From the NCBI GenBank assembly GCA_002104895.1, contig MCFG01000104.1:1-64000 (forward strand): 64,000 bases of DNA, written 5' to 3'. The notes under the pieces are model-generated. The model had not been told where the DNA came from. It did no database searches and saw nothing but the letters and a program-made list of their open reading frames with translations. The translations under genes and the position numbers were made by a program. Positions 12,784-28,168 of the stretch are shown here, piece by piece (position 1 is the first letter of the stretch; each line of letters starts with the position of its first letter). The stretch comes from Anaeromyces robustus. Its lineage: Eukaryota; Neocallimastigomycota; Neocallimastigomycetes; Neocallimastigales; Neocallimastigaceae.

Positions 12784-12873
12784 TTTTAAAAAAAAAAGCT
12801 TATTATGATGGAAAATATTATAGATCAACTTTTTAGTTTAAGAAAAGATTTTAATAATCAATATAACGAATAA
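8685..12873 (+). CDS. Helical protein resembling the Ybp/Alf4/glomulin family
   Basis: The 13 exons are 8685-8738, 8884-9024, 9110-9404, 9636-9774, 9959-10112, 10251-10463, 10606-10660, 10782-11046, 11161-11302, 11450-11686, 11878-12129, 12466-12657 and 12799-12873. They give 737 residues ending in TAA. The protein has no signal peptide or membrane segment and looks wholly helical. The motif SPKEMF near residue 114 and the HEAT-like pattern recall fungal Ybp1/Ybp2, plant ALF4 and animal glomulin. Glomulin and ALF4 bind the Rbx1 RING of cullin ligases, and yeast Ybp2 acts at kinetochores. The assignment rests on pattern and length (family about 590-680 residues), not on a catalytic motif. A His-rich patch (GHDHHHYH) lies near the C-terminus. 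It is the only plus-strand cellular protein gene in the window. Exon 1 uses a GTTTGT donor, the least certain junction. Confidence 0.6.
12403..12441. repeat. Poly(T) tract in an intron
   Basis: A run of nearly 40 T lies upstream of exon 12 of the Ybp/glomulin-like gene, next to a (TTTA)n array at about 12193-12240. The tract could serve as a polypyrimidine tract for the exon 12 acceptor. Confidence 0.8.
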
Positions 12874-13910
12874 ACCTATCATAACATATAAATATTTATT
12901 AAATATTAATATATAATATTTAATAATTATGTTATATATATGATTACCAAATGATCCTTTAAATTTATATATTGTAATAAATAACAAACAAAAATGAATT
13001 TGAAATAGATAATATGTGTAATTTCAAAAAATAATGATTTGTTATATATTGTATATTGTATAAATTTCATTGAATATATTTAAAAATTATAAAAATGAAA
13101 ATATATTATCAAATATTTATTATTTTACAATTTTGTCTATATATTAATTAGTAGTATTTTTAATTTTATAACTTTCTTTGTGTCTCTTTAATTAGATTAT
13201 TCTTATTATGGTTTATAATTTATTTTTTATTTTTTTTTATTTTTTATTTTTTATATTTTATTTTTTATTTTTTATATTTTATTTTTTATATTTTATTTTT
13301 TATTTTTTATTTTTTATTTTTTATTTTTTATTTTTTATATTTTATTTTTTATTTTTTATTTTTTATTTTTTATTTATTTTTTATTTTTATTTTTTTTATT
13401 AATTTTAATTTAATTTTTATTAATTAGTTTTTTATTGTTTTTTCTTTATGTTTATATATATATTTTTTTCTTTTTATTTATTTTTATTTATTTTTAATAT
13501 TTATTTCATTTATTTAAATTTAATATTAGAATAACGATATTTTATTTATTTAAATATTTCATTTTTTAAAACATAACATAAAGGTTATTATTTAAAAATA
13601 AAATGAAAACTTCTTTTAGTTGTAATTATTACTTTTTTATTATGATTATAATTAAATATTATTTTTAATAATATTATCTTAAGATATATAATAGTGTATT
13701 AAGGATTAATGATAATAATTAGAGAAGATAAAAAATATATATACATATTTATAATATATGATAAAAGAACTATTCTTTTCTGTTTATATATATATATATT
13801 ATATTTTTTATTTTGAATTATTGAATTATTTATATTTTTTCATTAATATTAAATGAACAAATATTAGGAATAATTTATTTATTTATTGATATTTATTTTT
13901 ATCTTCCCCT
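12874..13910. other. Convergent intergenic region with (TTTTTAT)n array
   Basis: This lies between the 3' ends of the Ybp/glomulin-like gene and the Rab7 gene, so it should hold both transcription ends. A heptamer-like T/A array fills 13213-13400. Nothing else is recognised. Confidence 0.5.
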
Positions 13911-15400
<1,490 letters not shown>

Positions 15401-16948
15401 ATTTATATGATTATTTTGGTTTTATATATCTTAAGTATAATATGTGTAAATATTACTGAATAAATTATATATTATAATAGAAAGAAAAAATAAAAATAAA
15501 AATGGAAATGTTTATATTAAATTTATTGAAATTATTAAATATAATTTTAATATATATATATGTTATTTTGAATAAATTTTAGCATTTATTATTTATGTTA
15601 ATAATTTTTATGATTTTATTAATGAATAATATTTAATTGATTATTATTTCGAAATTATATAATTATATTAAATGAAACATTTTAAACAATTATTAAAAAT
15701 AATGAAATTTTATATATAAATTGTACCATATATGATAATAAAATATATTATTAATGTTAGTAAAATTAATGTTAATTTTATATTCAAAAAAAAAATATAT
15801 ATATATATATATATGTATATGTATAATATGATTTAAACGATAGAAAATGTAATTTCAAAAAAGTTTTATTAATCTGTTAATTGATAATTAATATATCTTT
15901 AAATAAATTAAATCAGGTAAATTTTATGAAAATTTTTTATTAAAGAGATGGAAACTATATTTGTTTAACTCCAAAGCCTATTAAAATAAATATTGATATT
16001 AATTGTTCTTTTTTTTTTTTTTTATATATATATTTTTATTTTCTTTTCCGTTTTTTAATGCCCTGTTCCAATTTTTTCATTACTTCAAAAGATTCTTTTT
16101 CATGATTTTTATATCATTATTATTTTTACATTTTATTTGTTAGTATTTGTTATTTTATTAATCAGTAGTGAAAAGAAATTAAAATAAAAAAAAGAAATGA
16201 TAAAGAAGAAATTCATAATAATTTGATTAAATGGTAATAAAACATCGATATCTTTTGTATTTCTTATTATATATTATATTATTGATTGTTTATATTTATG
16301 TTTTTTTTTTTAAAAAATATTTAAATATATCAATTATTGTATATATAAATTTATAACAAATATATATCATATATCAATATTTTTATTCTCACATTTTGTA
16401 TTTTATAGATGATGTTAAAATGAAATGTAATTTTTTTTTTTTTTTTTTTTTTTTGAATTACATTTCTATCAAATATTTTTGAATTTATAGTTGATTATAT
16501 ATTTTTTAATTTATATTATTGAAAAAATAAATATAGAATAATATTATTATCTTTTACGCACCTTTTTATTAATTTCTTTTTTCTAGTTATTTATTCCTTT
16601 CTTTCTTTATTTTATCTTTTGATTTTTATTAAATTTACTTTTTTTTTACAACTTCAAATAAAAAATTTTTATTTAATATTTATTTATGTAATAATAATAA
16701 TGATAATATGATAATAAATAATACATAAATATTAAATAATTTTTATTAATTATTAATAAATGTTAATAAATAATTTTAATCATAAGTGATAAAATAATAA
16801 TTAAAAATATAATTTTATTAATATATTTAATATCTTTTTGTTAATAATCTTTTTATCATATTTACTGTTATTAATTAATTAATTAATTATTTATTTAATT
16901 ATTTAATTATTTATTTAATTATTTAATTATTTAATTATTTATTTAATT

Positions 16949-16991
<43 letters not shown>

Positions 16992-17029
16992 TCTTTTTAT
17001 TTTTTTTTATCATATCTAATTATTATTAC

Positions 17030-17076
<47 letters not shown>

Positions 17077-18648
17077 TTATTTATTTATTTATTTATAATA
17101 TTATTCATTTATTTATAATATTATTTATTCATTTATTTATCTATATCATTATCATGTAAATAGATTTCTATTATTGTTTTATTTAATTATATTTTTAATA
17201 AATTTGTAAATTCTTTTCTATCCTTAAATTCTATTTACATTTTGTTCATTTTAATACAATATATTAATAATATATGAATAAACATATATTAGTTAATTAA
17301 TGAAATATATTATAATAAATAAGGTTTATATTATTAATATAATACAAATAATTTAATAACTATTATTAGAAATGTTAACTAAACTGGTAGTAACATTTAA
17401 ATAATACATAATATATTAGTTTTATAAATGAAATAATTTCTTCCAAAAAGTCAACGTTTTTTATTTAGAATTTAAGAAAAAGTTTAAAAAAAAAAAAAAA
17501 AGTAATAGAGTTTTCAAAACAAAAAATTGAAAATTCATTATTTATATTTACTATTAATATTATTATAATAAATACTTTAAATATTAGTATCTTATTTATA
17601 ACAATTATTAAAGCTTAATAAATAGAAGACATATTTAAGCATTACATGAATATATATTTTAAATTCTGAAAAAAGTCACTAATTTTTAAGAATTAAACGG
17701 TCATGTCATAATATGTACACTTTAAAAAAAAAATAATTATAAAGTTTTATATATTTTATATTATATATTATTATTAATTATTTTTAAGTAGTAGTATGAA
17801 TTAATATTATTTAGTTATTTATTTTTTAATTAAAAAAACATTCAAATATAAATATAATTATTTTGAAGCCTATTTACTTATAAAAAAATATAGAATTGTA
17901 TATATATAAATCAAATTTTAAGTATTTAAATTATTACTAAACCCAACATATTATGATTTATATAATAAAACATGATATTATCAATTATTCAAATATAATT
18001 TAAAGGGGTTAATATAGGAAAAATACCGTTCAAATTAAATTAAAATTTTTAATATATTAATTTATTTAATCATCCATTTATATATTTAGTAATTTATTTA
18101 AATATATAAATTTATTTATTTATTTATTTATACTATTTATAGATTTATTCATTTTTATTCTTTTTTTAAATAAAATTAAATGTTTTATGTGGATCATTTA
18201 ACTTGATTATAATATTAATTGAATATATTAATAAATATTATTGTTTTTCTTTTCATTAATGTTCTTTTATTATTAAGATTATTTGATGAAAATGCTTATA
18301 TTAATATAAATGTATATTTTTAGTTAATTAAAATAATCAATTTTTATTATTATTGTTATTTTATTATCATTATTCATTATCATTATTCATTATCATTATT
18401 CATTATCATTATTCATTATTATTATTCATTATTATTATTATTATTATTTTATTAAGATTATCGTAATATTATATTATATTTTACATAAATTGACATTATT
18501 AAAATTATTAATGCCAAGAATAGTAACTTTTATTTTTTCTTTTTCTTTTTTTTTTTTTTAAATTTTTTAATTTTATTTATTATTAATTAATATTATTACT
18601 AAATTAAAAGAAATTAAAATAAGTTATATATATATTTATATTTAATAA
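15401..18648. other. 3.2-kb AT-rich spacer with (TTTA)n arrays, no gene recognised
   Basis: The part next to 15400 should contain the Rab7 promoter. Tetranucleotide TTTA/TTAA arrays occupy about 16873-16990 and 17030-17095, and an (ATTCATTATC)-like decamer repeat lies near 18365-18430. I found no conserved reading frame, tRNA or snRNA-like motif. Confidence 0.5.
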
Positions 18649-20169
18649 TTAATTTTCATTTGTTTTATTATTTTCATCATTTTCATTTTGTTGTTCATTT
18701 TCATTATTAACATGAGAATCGTTACTATTTTCACCATTAATATTTTCACAAGAAGTTTCATTAATTATTTTTTCTAATTTTGAAGAAACACAATTTTTGG
18801 GAAACCATCCTGATTGTCCATTACATTTTCCATAATATTTATCATCTTTTTCTATATATACATCAATAACATCATTTTCTTTAAATTTTAGTGCTTGTTT
18901 TATTTTATGATTATGATTTGTATGTGCTATTGAAGCAACTACAGTAAATTGAACTGGTCCTAATTTTGATTCATCTACAGTTGCTTCGCTTTCAAATAAT
19001 TTTTCTATAGAACCTAGATATATAAAAAATTACATAAAAACAAAAAAAGAAAAGACATAAAAAAAGTTAAGATATTAATAAAAAGTATCTTTTTGTTTTT
19101 AATATATATAAAGAAATATAAAATACAATATATAATATAATATTATAAAAAAATATAAAATACAATATATAATATATAATATATAATATATATATTAAAA
19201 AACAAAAAAAAGTAAATATTATTTTTTTACCATAAATTTTCTTTCTCTGATTACTAAGTAAACCTTTTAATGTGTTGTAATTATTACTATTACTAGACAT
19301 TATGTCTATTTGAGAACAAGAAGATTTTTTGACTATATTGGTTTTCTTAATGTCATAGGACATACCGGTATTTTTAATGTTAGAAGAGTATCCTGTAAGG
19401 AATTTTTTATGTTTACCATTAGCACCAATAGACATCATATTAATATCAATGGAGTTAGAATCACCACGTTGAATCTTGACGGATGTCGTTCTTTTCCGTT
19501 CACTCATCAATAATGAATTAAATATTTCATGAATAAGTTCTTTATTAATATTAGGTAAAGAATGTGTAGATTTTAAATTCTTTTTCATTTCTGTTTGAGC
19601 ACTATCATCCTTTTTCTCAAGAATTTCATTTAATTTATTACACGAATGTGATTTTAAACTAAAGTCAAGTTGTTGCCTTTCTTTTGATAATAAATCTTTA
19701 ATTGAATCTTTTATAAATAAATATATATATAAATATATATATATAAATAAAATAATTTAGAAGAAAAAATAATATTATTAAAAAAAATATATATATTATT
19801 AGCTATTAATTTTAAAACTTACTATTTGAAACTTCAGTTTTTATTGCTTCTATTTCATTTTCTTCCTCCTCAATTTGTACATATTGTTCTTCTTCATTTA
19901 CTATACTTTGATATTCATTTTCATTATTTTTATATTTTTCTTTAAGTTCTTCTTCTTTTTCCAAATCTTCTTCTTCTTCTTCTTCCTTTTTTATTTCATT
20001 TTTCACATCTGGATTAATACTAGCAACCGATAAAGCTTCTTCTAAAATTGATCCAGTGATATTTTCTTTTTTGTAAATTACAATTAAAAATTAAATTATT
20101 TATATATATAATAATTTTAAAAAAGTTAAAAATTAATGTTAATATAAATAACTCGTAATAAATAATAAA

Positions 20170-20245
<76 letters not shown>

Positions 20246-22966
20246 GATATGAAATAATTATTATTATTTATTACTTAATTGTAGTTCTTCATCATTGTTT
20301 TTATTTTCATTTGTAATATATGATATTTCATCATCCTCTGTTAAATATTTTTTTTTATATTCTTGAAGAGCTTTATCATTTTCAAAGAATTGCATCAATT
20401 GAGCTATCTTATAAGATTTTTTATTTTTAATTGATACATTATAATAATTATTACTATTACTACTACTATAATCAGTAAAATTAAGTGAACGTCTTTTAGC
20501 CATATTGATTTTACTATCATTTATACGATCATTTTCATTAAAGACATATGAAGTAGAATGTTTAATATTATCTGATTTTTGGAAATATGAAAAGTTTTTC
20601 ATTTCAAAGTTTGAACGATTAGTATTAAATGTTTCACTATATGTCGATGATACATCATCTAATTTATTATTATTATTTATATTATTATTGTTATTTTTAT
20701 CGTTTTTATCGTTTAGTTTAAAATCAGTATTATTATTATTATTATTGTTATTGTTGTTGTTGTTGTTGTTATTGTTGTTGGTAGTAGTGTAATTATTAGC
20801 GCCATTATTATTGGAACGATTATTTTGGAAATCTAAGAATGTTTCTTTCAAATCACACTCATGTTTCATATTTTTAATCATTGACGGTTTAAATCCAGTT
20901 TCAGTATCAATTATACTATTTTCATTAATCGGTTTTGGCTCTAATGATTTTTAATAAAAAAAAATATAACATTAAAAATGTTTATGACTTCATGTTAATT
21001 ATCTAATTATAAATTATAGTGATATAAATAAAATAACCATAATTATATTATAGATAGTTTTTTTTTATATATAAATATTACCGTTATAAATCTCATTACA
21101 TGAAGTAATACTAGCATATAATTTCGATGAATGTAACTTTTGATTTGAAGTATTATTACTATTGTTGGTGATATAACTATCTACAGAATAAATTCTTGAA
21201 TCAAAAAGATTTTCACAACTACTGGAATTGGAATTACTTGAACTAGTTAAACCTTTAGATTTTAATGAAGCTACAGAACCTCTGGGAAATGGAACAGAAT
21301 TACATTGCATTGAAACTTTACGAATCCATTCATTTCTAGTATTTTGAGTAGTAGTATGATCAATTTCTGAAAATACTCTTTTTTTTTTACATTCTTCTTT
21401 ATCTTTATTTCCATTTTGATCGGTATTGAACCGAACTTCCCATTCTGTTTTTAATTTTGCTATAGCTCTTCGATCAATTGTATTGTAACCATTTCTAAAC
21501 ATTTTATTATAAGAACTACTATCATTATTTTCCTTTTTAAGGATATCACTTGGATTTCGTTGTAGAGTAGGTTCAGTTGTTGCTGATATTGGACTTGATA
21601 AAGTTGATTCATCTAATATGATACTACTTTTCGATAAAGAACGAGGAGGTGAAGTAAGAGATTCTTTATCACTATATTTATCGCTATTATTTTCCATTTT
21701 ATTTTCTATAGATTTTTTCGATGTATCAATGGATAAATTTGTTGAAGTTGTTACTGATTTTTCTGTTGTTATTGGAGTTGCTGGTGATGAATGAACTGGT
21801 ATATTTATTGAAATGTGTTTATTACATAATTTTTTATCGTTAATATCATTTTTATTATTATTATCCTTATCATATAAATAAGATGTACTTTTATTGATAC
21901 TAACAGCTGAAAATGGTGTTGATGGTGTTGATGGTGTAGAGCTTTTCGACGTAAGATAAGAAGAATTATAACTTGTCCTATTGTTATTACTATCATTTAA
22001 TTTCTTAGGCATAGTAAAACCTGTATCTTTTTGTTTTCCATTTTTATTTGAATATAAAGTAGAATTAGAATTAGATTTAAAATCATTATTCATTAAAGAA
22101 TTATTTGATAAAGATTCATATTGTTTTTTTGCTTTTAATACAAAAGAATTAGAATGACTCAATTTAGGATTAGAACCAGATTTTCTACTATTATTATTAA
22201 TTTCTCCTCCTTCTTTTCTATTATCATTATTACTATTTAAAATATTATTATTATACTGAGCTTGATAAAATGATATATTATTATTTTTTTTTACAGGACT
22301 AGAAGGTGCAGATGTATATTTATTGTAAGGTGTATTTCTTTTAATTTTTAAAACCATACTATGTAATGAATTTCTTTTGTTATAAGATGTTGATGTATTG
22401 GAAGAATCATTTGAATTATTACTAAAATGATTATAATTATTACCATTATTATTATAATTTTCTGAAGAAAATGTTACGTATGGTTTATTATATGTATTTG
22501 GTGTTGTAGGTGTTCCAGCAGCAGAAGAAGATGTAGAAGGTGAATTAAATTTAGTATTAATATAATTCCCATTATTATTAAATGGATTATGTTTTTTCGA
22601 ATATGAATTATTATTAGATCGATTTTTTTTCTTACTATTTCCATTATTAAGATTACTATTAGAATTAGATATAGTTTCTAGAGAAGAACCTCCACTTCTA
22701 TTTCCTGAATTATTATTATTATTTCTTTTATAATTATTATTATTGTAATTTGATCTTTTAGTTGATGGTGAATTCAATGAATTTGATGAATTTTTCTTAA
22801 AGGAGCTGTTTGAAGTTTTTATTGGTCTTAAATCACTAGTTGATGGAGTTTTATTTGAACCATTTTTATTATTATTTGTATTAAAAGAAGAATTATTTAT
22901 TTTTGGTTTATTTATTGTAAAATCATTTTCCATAGAATTATTAGATTGTTGGTTAAATGAACTCAT
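18649..22966 (-). CDS. Large Ser/Asn-rich protein with C-terminal SH3 domain
   Basis: The five exons (22966-21082, 20940-20275, 20065-19823, 19707-19231, 19013-18649) give 1211 residues. All junctions are phase 1, so internal exons could be skipped without frameshift. The first 600 residues are Ser/Asn/Thr-rich and probably disordered. There is a Glu-rich coiled-coil-like stretch around residues 870-910. The only recognisable domain is a C-terminal SH3 (about 1112-1168) with ALKFKENDVIDV and GWFPKNCV, including the Trp and Pro that contact PxxP ligands. An N/E-rich tail follows. The usual ALYDF box is replaced by VVASIAH. It is likely a cytoskeletal or polarity scaffold, but nothing identifies an orthologue. 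Confidence 0.85.
20160..20242. repeat. (AAT)n microsatellite in an intron of the SH3 gene
   Basis: About 27 AAT units lie between exons 2 and 3 of the SH3-domain gene. In the sense direction this is (ATT)n. Confidence 0.9.
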
Positions 22967-24868
22967 TACTATATATATATATATATATATGAATAATATT
23001 ATTTTAAATAATTATATAATGGTTTATAGATTAATTAACAAAAGTATATTTTAAATATAAAAAATGTAATCAAACAAGTTTATATCTAAAAAAATTTTTA
23101 ATAATAATAGAATTACTTTATTCTTTACTTTCTTTTTTTGTTAATTTATTTCTTGTTTTTTTTTATTGTATTATAATAATTATTATTTTTTTTGTATATG
23201 TTATAGATATATTAATAGAAATGATCGACTATAAAAAATAAAGATAAATTATAAAAAATGTGTATGAAATACTATTAAATATTAAAATATATATTATAAT
23301 TTTAATAAAATTTCTTAATATATATTTCTATTTCATTTATTTTATTATATTTTATTTTTTGTTGTTGTTGTTTTTGTTTTTAATTTAGAATCATTCTATG
23401 GTATCCTTTTTTATTTTTATAAGATAGATATGATAAAAAATATGAATTCTTATTCTTTTTTTTTTTTTTTTTTTTTTTTTTTTATTTTTATTTTTAATCA
23501 TAAGTGCACTTTGTTATTCTAACTTTTTATATATATAAAAAAAAGTATATATATTAAATTACACTTACAATAATATTATAATAATGATAATATACTATAT
23601 ATAATAAATAATAAATAATAAATAATAAATATATATTATACAAAATTTTAATAATATTTAAAAAGAATAAATAATAAAGTATAAAAAATTAGATATGGAT
23701 AAATCTATAATAATAAAGATTCATTAAATTTATTCTTCTTTAAATATAATTTTAATTTTATATAAATAATAATAAATTTATATAATTTAAATAATTAATA
23801 TAAAAGATAAAGTAAAAAAAGAAAAAATTATAGATATGGATAAATCTATAATATTAAAAAATTTGTTATAAAAAAATATTAAATCTATATAATTTAAATA
23901 ATTAATAAAAAAGAAAAAATATTATTTAAAAAAAAAAATACTATTAATATCATATTAAATTTTACTATATATTATTAAAAAAGAATGTCTAAAAAAAAAA
24001 TAAAATTAGAATAATAATTGAAATTTATAAATATTTCATTTATTCTCTTATACTAGAATATATATTAGAATATATATTTAATATATTTAATATATTTTAA
24101 AGTTTCTCACTTTATCTATCAAAAAAAAAAAATTTTTTTTTAAAATTTATTGAGATATTCGGTTATTTTTTTATTAAAAGTATATTTATTTATTAAAAAA
24201 AAAATACTTTATATATTTTCATATACTAATGAAATATTCATTCTTTAGTAAGCTTAATTTCTGAATAAAAAAAAGAATTTTTTATTTTAATATTCAATAT
24301 TTGGTAATTAATAATAATTATTATTTTATATATACTTTAAATATTTAACAAATTTAAATATCTAGATTATACAAAAGATTAAAAATAAAAGAATAAGTAT
24401 TATTATATATATAACTATAATTTCATAAATTTTGAATTTAAAGTCATAACTTATTAAATTAATCCATATAGTAATCAAGTGTAAATATTATTTGAAAAAT
24501 AAAATAAAATAAAAAAGCCATAAATTATTTTTTAAAAATACTTTTTATTTAAGATTATAAAAATTAGTTTTTTTTATTATTTTTTATTTAATATAAATAA
24601 ATATATTATTTATTATCTTATTTTTATATATAAAAAAGTGTTAATTTTATAAATTTTTATATAAATTAAAAATGAAAATATAAAACTTGATTTTTTGTCT
24701 GTTTGTTTTGTTTTGTTCTTGTATCATTTTTCCTTTTTCTTTCTTCTCTTTATATATATATATATATATATTTTGTTTATTTTGTTTTTTCTTTTATGTT
24801 TTTTGTTTTTTGTTTTTGTTTTTTTGTTTTTTGTTTTTTGTTTTTCGTTTTTCGTTTTTCGTTTTTCG

Positions 24869-24904
<36 letters not shown>

Positions 24905-25135
24905 GTTTAACATCTCTTGTTTAATAAAATATTGTCTTTGTTAAAAAAAAAAAAAAAAAAAAAAAAGAAAAAAAAAAGAAAGAAAATGAAAGAAAAGAGA
25001 AAACTATTTACTCTTCATGCTTTAATAATTTTTTAAAAAATTAAAAAAAAAGTTATCTTTAATTAAAAATTTTTGTATAGATGATTAAAAAAAAAAATTT
25101 AGTTAAAAAATAAAAATAAATATATAAACTAGATT
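22967..25135. other. AT-rich spacer with a degenerate duplication and poly(T)/poly(A) tracts
   Basis: This holds the SH3 gene promoter side (near 22967) and the 3' side of the first Skp1 gene. A diverged tandem duplication at about 23660-23920 contains the shared core AGATATGGATAAATCTATAA at 23691 and 23832. The T-rich stretch 24770-24897 with GTTTTTC repeats, followed by poly(A) at 24942-24966, keeps several frames open without being coding. Confidence 0.5.
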
Positions 25136-26013
25136 TTAGCATTCAGAAGCCCATTCGTTTTCTCTCTTAATTTGTTCTTCTTCTTCAGGTGTGAAATCAT
25201 TTTCAATATTGAAGATAGTTCTAATTTCTTCTGGCTTTTTACCTCTAATCATGTTAGCAATATGTTTGCATGTTAAATTTAAGAGTGGCTTAATATCCAT
25301 GTAATTAGCAGCAAGAGTTATATCAAATAAAACTTCATTAGATTCAATACTCTTTTTTTTTTTTTTTTTTTGAAAATTCAAAAAATGTATAATATATACA
25401 TTATTTTGTTTTTATTATAAATGAAATAATGATTAATAATAACGATATAATAATTATAATAAAAATAATAATAATAAATAATTAATACATATTTTTTAAT
25501 AAATATATAATAATATTTATAATATAATATAAAATTATTATTCCAAATTTCCATATAAATATTAATGACAAAAAATTTAAATGTATATAAATTTTTTTAT
25601 TTTACTTCTAAGAATTTCATATCCCAGTTACCAATACCAGTATTACTTCTAGAGATATCATCTAATTCTTCTTCAGTTTCAACTGGATCATTACGGTGAT
25701 ATTCACAGTATTCAATAACCTTTCATAATAATTGAATATTTATATAAAATTTATAATTACATAATTAATAAATTAATATATATTTTATTTAGATATGTAT
25801 TATTCATTCTTTTATATAATAACTCATATTTATAATAATGAAGTTTCGGTTATATACCTTCTTTAAAGTGTCACCAGTTACATTTGGAAGTGGAATGACA
25901 TTGTCAGATTCACCAACATCTTCTAACATATTATGAAGAAGTACTGATTTTTCGGCAATTTCTTTGTCAACAGTGAAAACTTTGTTATCAGAACTAGATA
26001 AAGTAACAGACAT
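25136..26013 (-). CDS. SKP1: Skp1, SCF ubiquitin ligase adaptor (spliced copy)
   Basis: The three exons (26013-25858, 25719-25606, 25351-25136) give 161 residues, close to the family norm of about 163. Skp1 links Cul1 to F-box proteins in SCF ligases. The N-terminal BTB/POZ fold ([16 protein letters not shown]...) and the C-terminal Skp1 dimerisation region are complete, with [18 protein letters not shown] and [15 protein letters not shown]. The last residues are ASEC, where many orthologues have CEE(K). Exon 3 is preceded by a 19-base poly(A) tract ending in AG, an odd acceptor with no pyrimidine tract; read in the same frame it would add a poly-Lys stretch. A second, intronless Skp1 lies 3.1 kb upstream on the same strand. 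Confidence 0.95.
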
Positions 26014-26270
26014 TTTTGTTATTTTCTTTTATTTTCAAATTATGTATATATATATTAATAGAATTAGATATAAGAAAATAATTTTTCAAAATAAACCAAA
26101 AAAAAAAAAAAAAAAAAAAAACAATAATAATATTTAATATATTATATTATTGATATAAATTATAAAATCATAAACAAAAAAAAATATTGGTATATATTAA
26201 TTATATTAAGAATATTAAAATGAAAAAAATTATATATTCTATAAAATATAATTTAAAATTTATAAAATAT

Positions 26271-26388
26271 AATTTATAATTTATAATTTATAATTTATAA
26301 TTTATAATTTATAATTTATAATTTATAATTTATAATTTATAATTTATAATTTATAATTTATAATTTATAGTTTATAATTTATAATTTA
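26271..26388. repeat. (TTTATAA)n heptanucleotide tandem array
   Basis: About 17 near-perfect copies of a 7-base unit. One interruption (TTTATAG) occurs near 26369. A seven-base period is unusual among the 3-, 4- and 5-base arrays of the rest of the window. Confidence 0.9.
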
Positions 26389-28168
26389 AAATAATTTAAA
26401 ACTTTTATTTTAATAAAATCTATTCAATTATATAGGGTAAATAAGATAATAAATTAACAGATAATTTTGTTAAATTTGTGATTTTTTCTAAGAAAATATT
26501 TAATATATGTCACCATATTACATATTTATACTTTTATTATTTTATATATTATCACACTATAAAAATAAAATATAACTAAGAATATATCATAATTTTTATA
26601 ATATTAGTGTTCTCTGTTTATAAATATTATTATTATTATTAATGATTCAAAGTTTTGTTTTGTGAATTGATTACTATCCATCTTTTACGTATTTACTTTA
26701 TAATAAGTTTATAATAAGTATATATAAAATTTATATAATATCCAGTTATTAAATAATAATAGAAAGAATCCCAGTGTTGTTATTATGAAAATATGAATAA
26801 AAGTATAATTGCTTCATATAAAAAAATACTATTTATTGTATCATATACAATTGTAAATTTATTGATTTTGTTCTTTTAAAAAAGATCTATAATTATATCG
26901 AACATAATTATTCCTATTATTTACTATTTTATATATATTTCCGTTTAAATAACATATTTATTTTTAATCGGACAAAAAATTGTAAAATTATATTTGCCTT
27001 TATTTCAAGATTACCTTTTATTTATTTTTTATTTATTTACTTATTTATTTACTAAATTTATGTATATAATTTTTTATTTAAATTTTTCTCCTATTTTTCT
27101 TGTTGATTTTATTATTTATATAATATAGTCTTTAATTTGGTATTTCTTTTAATTTTGCATTATTATTTTACCCCCTTAATAATTTTAGATCTTTCTAATG
27201 TTATATTAATTATATTTATTCTGTATATATACCTTTATAGAAATTTATATAAATTGATTTAAGTTCAATTCCTTTTATTTTTTAAAATTATAATAAAAAG
27301 CCTATTTAATATCTTTAAATACAAAAAAAAAAAAGTTTACAAAAAAAAATATGTATAATATATAAAAATTCTATTACTATATATTAAATTATATTATTAA
27401 TATATTAAAATAAACGAATTAAACTTATAAATTTTATTTAAAATGGTAAAAAAAGATATTAATAATCTTATAAACAAAAAATTTAAATATATAATGTATA
27501 TAAATTATTAATAATGTAATAATTATTATTACAATAATAAATATTTATATATTTTTATTATATTATTTATTATATGAATAAAAAATCTATTAACAATCTT
27601 ATATAAATAGCTTATTAGTTTTAATTATCTACTTCTGTAATAATGATTTTACATAAGTATACATAAAACAAAAAATATTATTAAATATAAAATATGTTTA
27701 TAAATATACTAACACATATTTATTTATTTATTTATTAATTGATTGATTTGATTGCTTGATTTATTTATTGATTTATTTATTATCTTTCATTTATTTTATT
27801 AAATTTTTAAATTATTTCCTAAAAAAGTTCTTTTTTTTTTTTTAATTAAATTCTTTGCATTTCATTTATAATCATATATTAAAGTTGATATATAATAAAG
27901 TATAACCTTTTTTATGAAATTTTTAATGCATTTTAATATGTATAATACAATATTTTAATATTTTGGAGGAATATTTATCATTTTCTATTTCATTACTGTA
28001 TTTTCAAGTATTAATTATAAATCATTAAATAAAGAGATAATAAAACCTAATTTTATTTCCATTAATAAGTTTTATATTTTTCTTTTATTTATTTACTTTT
28101 CATTTTTTGTTATGAATTCTTTGTTTAATTATTTATTAAAAATATAAATAAAAAATAAAAAATAAATA

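Noticed and set aside
13208-13402. Phe/Tyr-rich hydrophobic frame
   Set aside because: A T-rich heptamer-like array in the gap between two convergent genes; no start context or homology.
24687-24924. Three overlapping Phe-rich frames
   Set aside because: All three frames are open because the DNA is almost pure T/G/C-poor repeat; no splice or homology support.
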